NCBI GenBank assembly: GCA_035530195.1
Contig: DATKVG010000128.1
Coordinates: forward strand, 1 to 64,000
Reading direction: 5' to 3'
DNA: 64,000 bases
Origin: JAPLKX01 sp035530195
GTDB taxonomy: Bacteria; Hydrogenedentota; Hydrogenedentia; Hydrogenedentales; SLHB01
Shown here: positions 1-8,399 of the stretch, piece after piece
How positions within the stretch are numbered: the first letter of the stretch is position 1
Layout of the letters: each line of letters starts with the position of its first letter
Notes under the pieces: generated by a model
Told to the model about the DNA's origin: nothing
What the model saw: the letters and a program-made list of their open reading frames with translations, nothing else
Databases searched by the model: none
Program-made: the position numbers and the translations under genes

Positions 1-47
1 GCGCGACCCCCCTCGATCCGTCCGATCCGTCCGATCCGTCCGATCGG
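1..47. repeat. R1 fragment followed by a 9-bp-period tandem tract
   Basis: The first ten bases match the end of the R1 hairpin element found elsewhere in the window. They are followed by about four imperfect copies of ccgatccgt. Similar 9-bp-period tracts occur at seven intergenic sites in the window. No gene is visible here. Confidence 0.7.
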
Positions 48-65
48 CCTATTCCCCATCGCCTG

Positions 66-1061
66 CTACTCGACCCCAAGCTGCCCCACCGTCTCCTCGA
101 TAAACTCCCCCGTGATCTCCCGTGCATCCACCACGCTGTAAAACATCTTGGTCGAATCCGCAAACGCCTTCAGCGTCGCCAGGCAATCCCTTATCTCCCC
201 TCGCGACACCCCCGGCACACGGTACTGCAACCCCAGCCGATCGAGCAGGTCCCTGGTCCAGTCCGGCCGGTTTTCCTGCAGCCGCGTCATGCAAATCAGC
301 CCAAGCGCCACCAGGTCCGCATGAACAAAATGACGCTTCGTCATGTGCTCGAGGTTATACGCCACCAGGTGCTCCGAACCTTCCTCCGGCCGGCTGTTGC
401 CCAGCCGCGCACACATCTCCACCTCACGCCGGTACAAGTCCACGATCAAATCGATCCCCTTCGGCGTCACGTCATACACCTCCGCCGCCCCCCGATCCAA
501 TTCGGCCAGGCACGCCGCCGCCTCGTCCGCGATCTGTGCGTCATACAACTCGCCCCGGTCCGCCGCCGCCAGCTTCCAATCATAAAGCGCCGTATGAATG
601 CTCGCGATATCCGCCGCACCGCCACGGTTCAGGTGCTTCGGCGCTTTCCGGATCAGGTCGTGGTCAACCAACAGTTCCTCCGGGAAGATATCGCCAACGT
701 ACCGCACCGTGTTGTCCACCCGAACCCCCACCATATTCGTCAGCGGCGCGTCCACCGACACAATGGTCGGAACCAGCACCATCCGTTTCCCCCGTTTCCA
801 CGCCAGGTACTTCGCCGTGTCGCAGCACGACCCCCCGCCAACTCCAACCACCACGTCAAACGCCGGCGCCGTCGCCTCCAGCCGCTCGACCGTCTCCAAG
901 TCCATGTCCGTCACCATGTGCACGTGCTCCGGCGACCACCGGAGCTGCTCCTGCAACAGCCCCCATGGTATCTCCATCGTCGCCACAAAAACTTTCCCCG
1001 GCAAGTCCTTCAGCTTGCGGACCACCCCCGAACCCGATTCAATCCTCGGCGCCCTATACAT
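66..1061 (-). CDS. AraM/G1PDH-like iron-type alcohol dehydrogenase family protein
   Basis: A 331-residue protein of the dehydroquinate synthase-like fold, Fe-ADH class. It has the dinucleotide-binding GVGGGSCCDTAK motif near residue 95 and the PTIVSVDAPLT segment after it. The likely metal-binding stretches are GGAADIASIHTALYDW and SEHLVAYNLEH. The DIASIHTALYDWKLA segment resembles AraM/sn-glycerol-1-phosphate dehydrogenases more than classic alcohol dehydrogenases. It probably reduces a small phosphorylated ketone with NAD(P)H in the cytoplasm, but the substrate is inferred. It is slightly shorter than typical AraM (about 390). It reads in the same direction as the GNAT gene upstream, separated by a heptad repeat tract. 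Confidence 0.8.
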   Translation of the reverse strand: MYRAPRIESGSGVVRKLKDLPGKVFVATMEIPWGLLQEQLRWSPEHVHMVTDMDLETVERLEATAPAFDVVVGVGGGSCCDTAKYLAWKRGKRMVLVPTIVSVDAPLTNMVGVRVDNTVRYVGDIFPEELLVDHDLIRKAPKHLNRGGAADIASIHTALYDWKLAAADRGELYDAQIADEAAACLAELDRGAAEVYDVTPKGIDLIVDLYRREVEMCARLGNSRPEEGSEHLVAYNLEHMTKRHFVHADLVALGLICMTRLQENRPDWTRDLLDRLGLQYRVPGVSRGEIRDCLATLKAFADSTKMFYSVVDAREITGEFIEETVGQLGVE

Positions 1062-1083
1062 CTCAGCCCTCCCGCCTTATTCT

Positions 1084-1236
1084 TACTTCTCTCCATCTTC
1101 AATCGACAATCAGCAATCGACAATCACGAATTTCCCCGGTCTCATTTGTCCTTTGTAATTTGTCCTTTGTAATTTGTCCTTTGTCCTTTCTTCCCGCCGG
1201 CCACCGTTCACCGGCCACCGGCCACCGGACGCCTCA
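1084..1236. repeat. 7-bp-period tandem repeat tract
   Basis: Three adjacent imperfect heptad arrays lie between two minus-strand genes. The units resemble aatcgac (about 1093-1125), tttgtcc/tttgtaa (about 1143-1190) and ccggcca (about 1197-1236). The last array runs into the 3' end of the GNAT gene and encodes its final residues (RRPVAGGR). Confidence 0.8.
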
Positions 1237-1834
1237 GCGAATACGCCATCGGCCCGCCGCCGCTCACCGGACATTCGTCAACAAGCACAAACCCAAACCG
1301 CTCATAGAACCCCACGTTCGACTTCTTGTGCGTCACCACAAAGCTGGCAACCCCCTCCCTGTCCGCCAACTCCAATCCCGTCGCGATAAGCCTCCCGCCC
1401 ACGCCCGACCCCTGCCGCGACGGGTCCACACCAAGCACGTCCAGCACCCAATACGGCTCCCGCCGCATCAACGCCGCCTGATGGTTCACCCCCTCCCTGA
1501 AAATGCCCCACGCCCGCAACATCCACCGGAAACCCAAGTCCAACGGCATACGCCAATAACCCGCCCGCAACATCCGACCCAACGGCACCTCAAACTTCCC
1601 CGGCGGAAACCACAGTGCCGCCCCCGTTATCCCGCCCCCGTCGTCCACCGCCACCCACGAGGCGCCCAGCGGCGCCAATACGCTCGCCCAATGCTCGATC
1701 GCCCACGCCGTTGTCCGCGGCCGCGCCGCCGGGTCCGGCGTCAAAAACGACCACATCGGGTCATCCTGAAACGCTCGCGCCAACATCCGCGACGTCTCCC
1801 CATACCGATCCGGCCGAAGCGGTACTATCTCCAT
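1208..1834 (-). CDS. GNAT family N-acetyltransferase
   Basis: About 208 residues with the GNAT acetyl-CoA-binding signature: VLDVLGVDPSRQGSGVGGRL (beta4 and the Q-x-x-G-x-G loop) near residue 140, then FYERFGF near the end. It should transfer an acetyl group from acetyl-CoA to an unknown small molecule or peptide. I chose the ATG at 1834 because GGAGGGG sits a few bases upstream. A start 11 codons earlier has no such site. The C-terminus is written by a heptad repeat, so its last residues are probably not important. Confidence 0.85.
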   Translation of the reverse strand: MEIVPLRPDRYGETSRMLARAFQDDPMWSFLTPDPAARPRTTAWAIEHWASVLAPLGASWVAVDDGGGITGAALWFPPGKFEVPLGRMLRAGYWRMPLDLGFRWMLRAWGIFREGVNHQAALMRREPYWVLDVLGVDPSRQGSGVGGRLIATGLELADREGVASFVVTHKKSNVGFYERFGFVLVDECPVSGGGPMAYSLRRPVAGGR

Positions 1835-1995
1835 AAACCCCTCCACACACACGCTAACCAAAAACAATCAACCCCTTCAACCTCCTCGCTTGCGTCTTTT
1901 TTTCATCCTTCCTCCTTCCTCCTTTCCATCTGTCCCATTATTTGACATGCCTTTTTACCTGATCCAATATGGCATTGGTGCCAGGGAGACTTACA

Positions 1996-3153
1996 ATGAC
2001 CCGTAATTCCATCGTTCTTCTTGCGATTCCCGTAATCGCCATGGTTTTCTGCACGGCCCTTCACGCGGAGGATTCCACATTGGACGCAAAGCATGTGCGA
2101 GTCTATTACGAGCCGGGCCGGTTCGGCGGCTGGCCCGCCAACCACGGCATGTGGATCTGGGGCAACGAAATCCTGGTCGGGTTCAGCCGCGGCTGGTATA
2201 AAAACCTCGGGCCCGAACGCCACGCCATCGACCGCGAGCGGCCCGAGGAACATTTACTCGCCCGCAGTCTCGACGGCGGCGAAACATGGACCATCGAGAA
2301 CCCCGCCGAGAAAGGCTATCTCATACCCGAAGGCAAGAGCCTGCACGGCATCGAGTTGCCAGGCGTCGCCATCAAACCGCTCGCCGACTGCCCCGGCGGC
2401 ATCAACTTCACCCACCCGGATTTTGCCATGACGATCCGCATGAACAACGTCGACGGCGGCCAGTCGCGCTTCTACTACTCGTACGACCGGGGCAAAAACT
2501 GGGCAGGCCCGTTCCGATTCCCCGACCTTGGCACTCGAGGCGTCTCCGCGCGCACCGACTACATCGTCGACGGCCCCGCCGAATGCACCGTGTTCCTCAC
2601 CGCCGCGAAAAGCAACGGCGAAGAAGGCCGGCCGTTCTGCGCACGCACAACCGACGGCGGCGCCACGTGGGCCTTCCTTTCGTGGATCGGCCCCGAACAC
2701 GACGGGTTCGCCATCATGCCGTCGACGGTCCGCCTGTCCGCCAACGAACTGTACACGGTCGTTCGCCGCCGCGAAGGGCCGAAACGGTGGCAACTCGCCT
2801 ACCTCTCCGAAGACAACGGCCAATCCTGGCGCCCGATGCCCGACCCGGTCGACACGCTCGGCGAAGGCAACCCGCCAAGCCTCATCAAGCTCGAGGACGG
2901 CCGCCTCTGCCTGACGTACGGCTACCGGGCCAAACCGTTCAGCATCTGCGCCAAGATCTCCTCCGACAACGGCAAGTCGTGGAGCAACGAGATCGTCTTG
3001 CGCAACGACGGCATCGACCGCGATATCGGCTACTGCCGGAGCGTCCAGCGGCCCGACGGCAAGGTCGTCACCACCTACTACATCTCCGACCCGCAAACCA
3101 AGCCAGACCGGTACATCGGCGCTACCATATGGAGCCCGCCGCCACCGCCATGA
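1996..3153 (+). CDS. secreted sialidase-like (BNR repeat) protein
   Basis: A 385-residue protein with an N-terminal signal peptide (MTRNSIVLLAIPVIAMVFC, then A-L-H-A). It carries at least five Asp-box repeats: SLDGGETW, SYDRGKNW, TTDGGATW, SEDNGQSW and SSDNGKSW. This is a six-bladed sialidase beta-propeller acting outside the cytoplasm. Many such proteins in environmental bacteria are not true neuraminidases, so the substrate is open. The start at ATG 1996 has GGGAGA just upstream and gives a clean signal peptide. Its stop overlaps the start of the next gene (ATGA), so they are probably co-translated, although the functions look unrelated. Confidence 0.85.
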   Translation: MTRNSIVLLAIPVIAMVFCTALHAEDSTLDAKHVRVYYEPGRFGGWPANHGMWIWGNEILVGFSRGWYKNLGPERHAIDRERPEEHLLARSLDGGETWTIENPAEKGYLIPEGKSLHGIELPGVAIKPLADCPGGINFTHPDFAMTIRMNNVDGGQSRFYYSYDRGKNWAGPFRFPDLGTRGVSARTDYIVDGPAECTVFLTAAKSNGEEGRPFCARTTDGGATWAFLSWIGPEHDGFAIMPSTVRLSANELYTVVRRREGPKRWQLAYLSEDNGQSWRPMPDPVDTLGEGNPPSLIKLEDGRLCLTYGYRAKPFSICAKISSDNGKSWSNEIVLRNDGIDRDIGYCRSVQRPDGKVVTTYYISDPQTKPDRYIGATIWSPPPPP

Positions 3154-4121
3154 ACGTCCAGTGCGAACTGTGCCCGAAAGCCTGCATAATCGCCCCCGGG
3201 CAGAGCGGCGAATGCCGGATTCGCGTCAACATCGACGGCACGCTCGCCGCCGTCACGTACGGCCACCCGTGCTCGGTGCATGTCGACCCCGTCGAGAAGA
3301 AGCCCATGTACCATTTCCTTCCGGGCACGGGCATCCTGTCGCTGGCCACGGTCGGGTGCAATCTCCACTGCAAGAACTGCCAGAACTGGGAGATCTCGCA
3401 GGAAAACCCCGAGAACGTCCGCGCCGCCGAACTTCCGCCCGAGAAGATCCCGGCGCTGGCCGTCGAGTACGGCTGCTCGTCCGTTGCCTACACCTACAGC
3501 GAGCCGCTGGCCTGGTACGAGTACACGCTCGACGGCTGCATCCGCGCCCGCGAAGCAAGGCTGCGCAACGTCATCGTCACCGCCGGCTACGCCAACCGGC
3601 CGCCGCTCGAGAAACTGTTCAAATACGTCGACGGCGCGAACATCGACATCAAAGCCATGTCCGACCAGTTCTACCGGGACGTGTGCGGCGCCACGCTCAA
3701 ACCCGTGCTCAACGCGTGCGTCCTCGCCAAATCCGCCGGCGTCTGGGTCGAACTCACCAACCTCGTCATCCCAACACTCAATGATTCGGACGACGACCTT
3801 AAGAAACTCGCCCAATGGATCGTTGAAAACATGGGAAACGACACCCCGCTCCATTTCTCGAGGTTCTTCCCGCAGTACAAAATGCGGAACCTGCCCGAAA
3901 CGCCCGCAGACACGCTCGATCGCGCCAAACAAATCGCCATCGCCGAAGGCATACAACACGTCTACGTCGGCAACCTCGCCCGGCCCGAAGGCAACAACAC
4001 CTACTGCCCGTCTTGTAACCGGCTCGTCGTCGAGCGCCGCGGGTTCGCCGTCATCCGCAACGAAATCACCGCGGGCAAATGCCCCGCCTGCGGAACGGAG
4101 ATCAAAGGCATATGGATCTGA
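3150..4121 (+). CDS. amrS: AmrS-type radical SAM enzyme (AmmeMemoRadiSam system)
   Basis: A 323-residue radical SAM protein with the cluster motif GCNLHCKNCQNW (Cys70, Cys74, Cys77). N-terminal cysteines (QCELCPKAC and GECRIR) and a C-terminal zinc-ribbon-like pair (YCPSC and KCPACG) end in KGIWI, as in the AmrS/pyruvate-formate-lyase-activating-like family. The ATG at 3150 overlaps the upstream stop. A start seven codons earlier (3129) is also open. The biochemical role of AmrS is poorly known. The AmmeMemoRadiSam partners AmrA and AmrB are not in this window. A tiny Tat-signal protein overlaps its 3' end. Confidence 0.85.
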   Translation: MNVQCELCPKACIIAPGQSGECRIRVNIDGTLAAVTYGHPCSVHVDPVEKKPMYHFLPGTGILSLATVGCNLHCKNCQNWEISQENPENVRAAELPPEKIPALAVEYGCSSVAYTYSEPLAWYEYTLDGCIRAREARLRNVIVTAGYANRPPLEKLFKYVDGANIDIKAMSDQFYRDVCGATLKPVLNACVLAKSAGVWVELTNLVIPTLNDSDDDLKKLAQWIVENMGNDTPLHFSRFFPQYKMRNLPETPADTLDRAKQIAIAEGIQHVYVGNLARPEGNNTYCPSCNRLVVERRGFAVIRNEITAGKCPACGTEIKGIWI

Positions 4122-4279
4122 CCCGCAGACATTTCATCCGCAACGTGTTCCTCCTTCTCGCGCCCATCATCATCGCGCCACGCAAATGGACCCGCGCCAT
4201 CCGCGCCCGCATCTACCCCGGCCCCGTCGGCCCCCTCGACCCCGCCCAAATCCGCCATCCCGCCAAATGGGCCGGCTGA
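4112..4279 (+). CDS. small twin-arginine signal protein (55 aa)
   Basis: Starts at ATG 4112 inside the last codons of the AmrS gene, so the two are translationally coupled. The N-terminus MDLTRRHFIRNVFLLLAPII is a good Tat signal (TRRHFIR followed by a hydrophobic stretch). The rest is a short basic tail ending in GPLDPAQIRHPAKWAG. No catalytic domain fits in 55 residues. It may be an exported cofactor-bearing or anchoring peptide, or a substrate of the radical SAM enzyme. This is inference from the overlap and the RR motif. Confidence 0.65.
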   Translation: MDLTRRHFIRNVFLLLAPIIIAPRKWTRAIRARIYPGPVGPLDPAQIRHPAKWAG

Positions 4280-4296
4280 AGCACTGCCACTTATTC

Positions 4297-4330
4297 ATTC
4301 GTCCCATACGTCTCATACGTCCCATACGAC
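4297..4330. repeat. 9-bp-period tandem tract
   Basis: About four imperfect copies of cgtcccata between the small Tat protein and the ECF sigma gene. It has the same periodicity as the tracts near 12, 21407, 27841, 30637, 51794 and 52891. Confidence 0.7.
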
Positions 4331-4409
4331 CCATTCTCTCTGCAATCTCCCCCGTTTGACTCCGTCCCGCGCTCCGGCAATACTGAAACAGGCTCCGGAG
4401 AAGTGAACC

Positions 4410-5009
4410 TTGGCGCAGCTTGTGGCGTATACACACGAGACACCCGACGCGGTGCTGGTCGATCGCGCTCGATCGGGCGACGCGGACGCATTCGCCGCGC
4501 TAGTGCGCCGGTACGAGCGGCCGCTGTACGCTTACGCCCGGCGCATGCTACGTTCCGCCGACGAGGCCGAGGACGTGTTCCAGGAGACGTTCCTGCGCGT
4601 CCATCTCCACTTGGACCGGTTCCGCGAGGGCGCGCCGTTCCGGCCGTGGCTCTACCAGATCGCCACGAACCTCTGCCGAGACCGGCAGAGGTGGTGGCGC
4701 AGGCGTCCCCAGGTGTCGCTGGACTCGGCGCGCGGCGGCCAACCCGATGCGCCGACGTACGCCGACACGCTGGCGGCGCCGGACCCGGGGCCGGATCGGC
4801 TGGCGCGCGAGGCGGAAGCGGCGGAGCGGCTCGAGAACGCGGTGGCTCGCCTGCCGGTGAAACAGCGTGCGGTGTTTTTGATGGCCCGATACGACGGGCT
4901 GTCCTACGATGAGATTTCGAAAATCTTGAGTATCCCCGTGGGTACGGTAAAATCCCGGATGAACACGGCGGTCAACAGCCTGCTCGCGGCGATCCAGGAG
5001 ACGGACTGA
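4410..5009 (+). CDS. ECF-type RNA polymerase sigma factor
   Basis: A 199-residue sigma-70 family ECF factor. The region 2 core is YAYARRMLRSADEAEDVFQE with the FRPWLYQIATN segment. The region 4 helix-turn-helix is YDEISKILSIPVGTVKSRM near the C-terminus. The start is TTG at 4410, preceded by GGAG at about 9 bases. Its stop overlaps the ATG of the next gene (tgATG), which encodes its likely anti-sigma factor. It should direct transcription of this operon and perhaps other surface or prepilin genes in response to an envelope signal. Confidence 0.9.
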   Translation: MAQLVAYTHETPDAVLVDRARSGDADAFAALVRRYERPLYAYARRMLRSADEAEDVFQETFLRVHLHLDRFREGAPFRPWLYQIATNLCRDRQRWWRRRPQVSLDSARGGQPDAPTYADTLAAPDPGPDRLAREAEAAERLENAVARLPVKQRAVFLMARYDGLSYDEISKILSIPVGTVKSRMNTAVNSLLAAIQETD

Positions 5010-5986
5010 TGGACGGGCAAAACATACAATGCGCGGACGTGCGCGCCGGCCTGCGCGACTATGTCCTCGAGCGGCGCGCGGATCTCGAAGCCCATTTCGC
5101 GGCGTGCCCCGCGTGCCGCGAGGCGCTCGAAGCCGAACGCGCCACGATCGCCCGTCTCGACATGTTGCCGCAGGTCGAGCCGCCGGAAGGACTCGCCAAA
5201 GAAACGCTCCGGCGTATCGCAGAGACCCAACGCGAGGCCGAACGCGAAGCCGAGGAAAGAAGGCGCAAGCGGGTTCCGCGGCTAGTTTCCGCGGTGGCGT
5301 CGGTATGTCTTGTCGCGGTTTGCGTGGCCATCCTTCTGCCGGCCCTGGCGCGGTCCCGCGAATCTGCCAGGCGGAGTTCGAGCGCCAACAATCTCAAGCA
5401 GATGGGGCTGGTGTTCAAGATGTACGCCAACGAGTCGCCCGGCAGCCAATTTCCGCCAATGGCGCCGTATCCCGACCTGTGTGTATTCGACCTGCGCACG
5501 GTTTATCCGGAATTCTTGTCCGATCCTTCCGTGCTTGTCAGCCCAAAGCTGCCCAAGGCTGAACAATTGGTGGCGAAGTTGCGCGAGGCGTTCGCCAAAA
5601 CCCCGCCCGATTGGGACCTCGCCCACCGTATCGTCGCGCAAAGCTACGTCTACACGGGCTACGCTATCAAAGAAGATTCGGAACTGGGCACATTCCGGGA
5701 AGCTCGCGTACGCCTGCACGACAAGGACCTTGAGGTCACCGGCCGGGCTCTGTTCCGCCTGCGCGAAGGCGTCGAACGGTTCTGGATCACCGACATCAAC
5801 AACCCCGCCGCGGACGCCGTAGGGCAATCCGGAATCCCCGTTCTCATGGAGAATCCTTCCACGCGCAAGGACGGAATTAACGTCCTCTACATGGACGGCC
5901 ACGTCGAGTTCGTGCCCAACGGCGAAAAGTTTCCCGCCACAAAAGCGTTCCGGGAAGCGTTTCCGTTGCCGCCGCTGAAAAAATGA
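5009..5986 (+). CDS. anti-sigma zinc finger fused to a prepilin-like H-X9-DG protein
   Basis: A 325-residue fusion. Residues 8-36 hold a zf-HC2-type anti-sigma zinc finger (Cys8, His29, Cys33, Cys36, in HFAACPACREAL). A coiled, charged linker leads to a transmembrane helix at about 92-112. The segment from the helix onward (ILLPALARSRESARR, NNLKQMGLVFKMYANE) is the classic DUF1559/type II pseudopilin N-terminal helix, and INVLYMDGHVEFV near the C-terminus is the terminal DG motif. So the anti-sigma domain is cytoplasmic and a pilin-like domain lies outside. It overlaps the sigma gene by one base. The pilin cleavage site is replaced by the anti-sigma part, so it is probably a sensor rather than a pilus subunit. 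Confidence 0.8.
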   Translation: MDGQNIQCADVRAGLRDYVLERRADLEAHFAACPACREALEAERATIARLDMLPQVEPPEGLAKETLRRIAETQREAEREAEERRRKRVPRLVSAVASVCLVAVCVAILLPALARSRESARRSSSANNLKQMGLVFKMYANESPGSQFPPMAPYPDLCVFDLRTVYPEFLSDPSVLVSPKLPKAEQLVAKLREAFAKTPPDWDLAHRIVAQSYVYTGYAIKEDSELGTFREARVRLHDKDLEVTGRALFRLREGVERFWITDINNPAADAVGQSGIPVLMENPSTRKDGINVLYMDGHVEFVPNGEKFPATKAFREAFPLPPLKK

Positions 5987-6049
5987 ACCTTCCCCGATTT
6001 CGGGCGTAATAGCCGGTGACGCCGTTGACGGCGCAACCGGAGATTTGCC

Positions 6050-8398
6050 ATGAGACTCGCCCGCCTGTCCTTGCTCTTTCTGCTCGTAAGTGCCTGCGCA
6101 TTCGCAGAAGATAAGCCCGCCGCGGCCGCGCCGCCACGGCCCGCTCCCAACCTGCTTATCCCCGACCTGCCCAGCGCCAATATGTATTTGTCGTGGGACG
6201 ATTTCTGCCGGATCCTCGATATGCTGGCGGCGGCGCGCATCGAGGAAAAGCCCGCGCCCGAACCCGAGCCGCCCGTGGCATGGAGCCTGGTTGCCGCCGA
6301 CTATGTGGCCGAGGCCAACGCGGCCAGTGTCAAAATCCAGGCCGACATTCAACTCAAGGTGTGGAAGAAGGGCTGGATGCAAGCCCCTGTAGTCGGCGAG
6401 TCCGTTGCGCTCGAATCGGCCGAGGTGGACGGCAAACCGTTTGCCCTTCTGTCCAAGGAAGGTTGGCTGGCCGTGATGCTCGACACGCCCGGCGACCACA
6501 CGGTCCGCCTCGTGTTTCACGTGCCCGCACAACAGGCCGAAGGCGTCGGGTCGTTCGCGTTCAAGTGCGCGCGCACGCCGATCACGCGCATGAAGTTGCA
6601 CGTCGACACGCGCGGCGTCGAGTTTAGCGCGAACGCCGACACACGGTTCCGGAACGACAGTGAGGGGACGTCGGCGGACCTGGTGTTCCATGGGACCGAG
6701 GAGATTAACGTGTCATGGCGTTTACCCGCGGAAGCCCTGCCCGCGGCCCCGCCCAAAGAGCCGCCGCGAATCACCTGCCTGGCCTCGACGCTCGCCACCG
6801 TCACTGAAACCCATATCGCATGCCACACCACGCTCCAATATGACATACTCCGCGGCGAGACTGCCGGATTCAACCTCGCCCTGCCGCTGGGCGTCAACCT
6901 GCTGCGCGTTGAAGGCAACGGCATCGGGTGGAATGCCACCGAGGACGGCGCCCGGCAGAATGTGTCCGTTGGCGTCAACCACGCCATCACCGATCATTTC
7001 ACGCTCACGCTCGACTATGAAGTTCCGGTTGCCGAAGGCGCGGCCGCCGTCACCGTCCCGCGGCTCGACGCGCTCGAAGTCGCACGGTACAGCGGCTTCA
7101 TCGCGCTGGCCACGCGCGGCAACGTCGAGATTGATTTGGGACCCGAATCCGAAGGCGTCCAGCGCATCGACACCTCCGACCTGCCCGCCGGGCTCGAGAT
7201 GCAGTCGCCCGAGCCCATCCTCCACGCGTTCCGCCACAACGAACCCGAGTATCTGCTCGCACTCACCTACAGGAAACTCGCCGAAGTACCCGTGCGAATC
7301 GCCGGCATCGAAACCGCCAGCGTCACCTCGATGCTCACCGACGAAGGCGTGCTGGTCACCCGCGCCGCCTACCAGGTGCGCAACAACCTCAAGAAATTCC
7401 TCCGGGTTAACCTCGGCCCCGGCGCAGAAGTCTGGGGTGCGCAAGTGGCCGGCATGCCGGTGCGGCCCGCCAGGGACAACGCCATCTCCGGCGATCCGGA
7501 TCTCGCCGTAAAGCCGGCGGCGGCCGAAGTGGTTCTCATCCCGTTGCGCAAATCCAGCGAAGCCGGCGGCAGGCTGTTCGATGTCGAGATCGTTTACGCG
7601 CGGCGGCTGGACTCCAAGAAACTCTGGGAAACCCCGCTCGAAGTCGTCGCGCCCGCCACAGACCTCCTTGCCGACCGCCTGCAATGGGACATCTACCTCC
7701 CCGAAACCCGCCACATCTATCACGCCGCGGGCGATCTCAAGCCGGTCAAGGCTCGAAGCATTGTTGCGAGTGCCGCGGGCCGCGTCCTGCAACCGGCCGG
7801 ATGGGAGCGGCGGCCGGAAACCATATACCGGATGCGGGAAGGTATCGAGCGGTACTTCATCAAAGACATCAACAACCCCGCTGCCGTTGCCGCCGGGACC
7901 GGCACGCCACGCTACGACGGCGCAAAGAACAAGGAAGCCGCCGAACGCCTTGCCCCGCTGGCCCCCATCGATACGCGCGTGGCCGGCGTGCTCCCGATCC
8001 CCGTCAGCTTCCCGCTCGCGGGCACGCGGCAAGCGTTCGAACGCCTGCTCGTGCCGCAGGATACGCCGCTCAAGATGACGTTCCATACGGCCAACGCGAA
8101 GCTGGTTGCGACGGTATGCAAGGGCTTATGGCTGATTCCGATCCTGGCCGGGCTGCTTGGCGGGGTGGCCCTGCGCAGGGCCATGCGCGGCCTCAGGATC
8201 GGCGCGGTCCATCTGACCGTGTTTGTTGCGATGTCGGCGGCGGTTGCCGTGGCCGCCCTCGCAACCGGCGCCACCGGCCGGATGCTGGCGCTCTACGTTA
8301 TAGCCGCGGCCGCACTGCCCGCGGCTCGACTCGCCAAACCGCGCCTCGCAAGACTCCTACGCAGCCCGGCGCCACTGAACGAACCGGAGGAACGCTGA
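6050..8398 (+). CDS. large exported protein with C-terminal membrane helices, unknown function
   Basis: A 782-residue protein with a signal peptide (MRLARLSLLFLLVSACAFA) and a long beta-rich, presumably extracytoplasmic body. Two or three hydrophobic helices follow near residues 690-765 (GLWLIPILAGLLGGVAL, then VHLTVFVAMSAAVAVAALA). I do not recognise the family. Residues near 597-614 (MREGIERYFIKDINNPAA) closely match a segment of the upstream anti-sigma/prepilin fusion (LREGVERFWITDINNPAA). The gene sits between two prepilin-like genes in one operon, so a role in the same surface system is likely. GGAG precedes the ATG. Confidence 0.7.
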   Translation: MRLARLSLLFLLVSACAFAEDKPAAAAPPRPAPNLLIPDLPSANMYLSWDDFCRILDMLAAARIEEKPAPEPEPPVAWSLVAADYVAEANAASVKIQADIQLKVWKKGWMQAPVVGESVALESAEVDGKPFALLSKEGWLAVMLDTPGDHTVRLVFHVPAQQAEGVGSFAFKCARTPITRMKLHVDTRGVEFSANADTRFRNDSEGTSADLVFHGTEEINVSWRLPAEALPAAPPKEPPRITCLASTLATVTETHIACHTTLQYDILRGETAGFNLALPLGVNLLRVEGNGIGWNATEDGARQNVSVGVNHAITDHFTLTLDYEVPVAEGAAAVTVPRLDALEVARYSGFIALATRGNVEIDLGPESEGVQRIDTSDLPAGLEMQSPEPILHAFRHNEPEYLLALTYRKLAEVPVRIAGIETASVTSMLTDEGVLVTRAAYQVRNNLKKFLRVNLGPGAEVWGAQVAGMPVRPARDNAISGDPDLAVKPAAAEVVLIPLRKSSEAGGRLFDVEIVYARRLDSKKLWETPLEVVAPATDLLADRLQWDIYLPETRHIYHAAGDLKPVKARSIVASAAGRVLQPAGWERRPETIYRMREGIERYFIKDINNPAAVAAGTGTPRYDGAKNKEAAERLAPLAPIDTRVAGVLPIPVSFPLAGTRQAFERLLVPQDTPLKMTFHTANAKLVATVCKGLWLIPILAGLLGGVALRRAMRGLRIGAVHLTVFVAMSAAVAVAALATGATGRMLALYVIAAAALPAARLAKPRLARLLRSPAPLNEPEER

Positions 8399-8399
8399 C

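Noticed and set aside
122..1945. A 607-codon plus-strand open frame across the start of the window
   Set aside because: It is antisense to two well-supported minus-strand genes, is rich in Pro, Arg and Ser as expected of a GC-rich shadow frame, and lacks a ribosome site.
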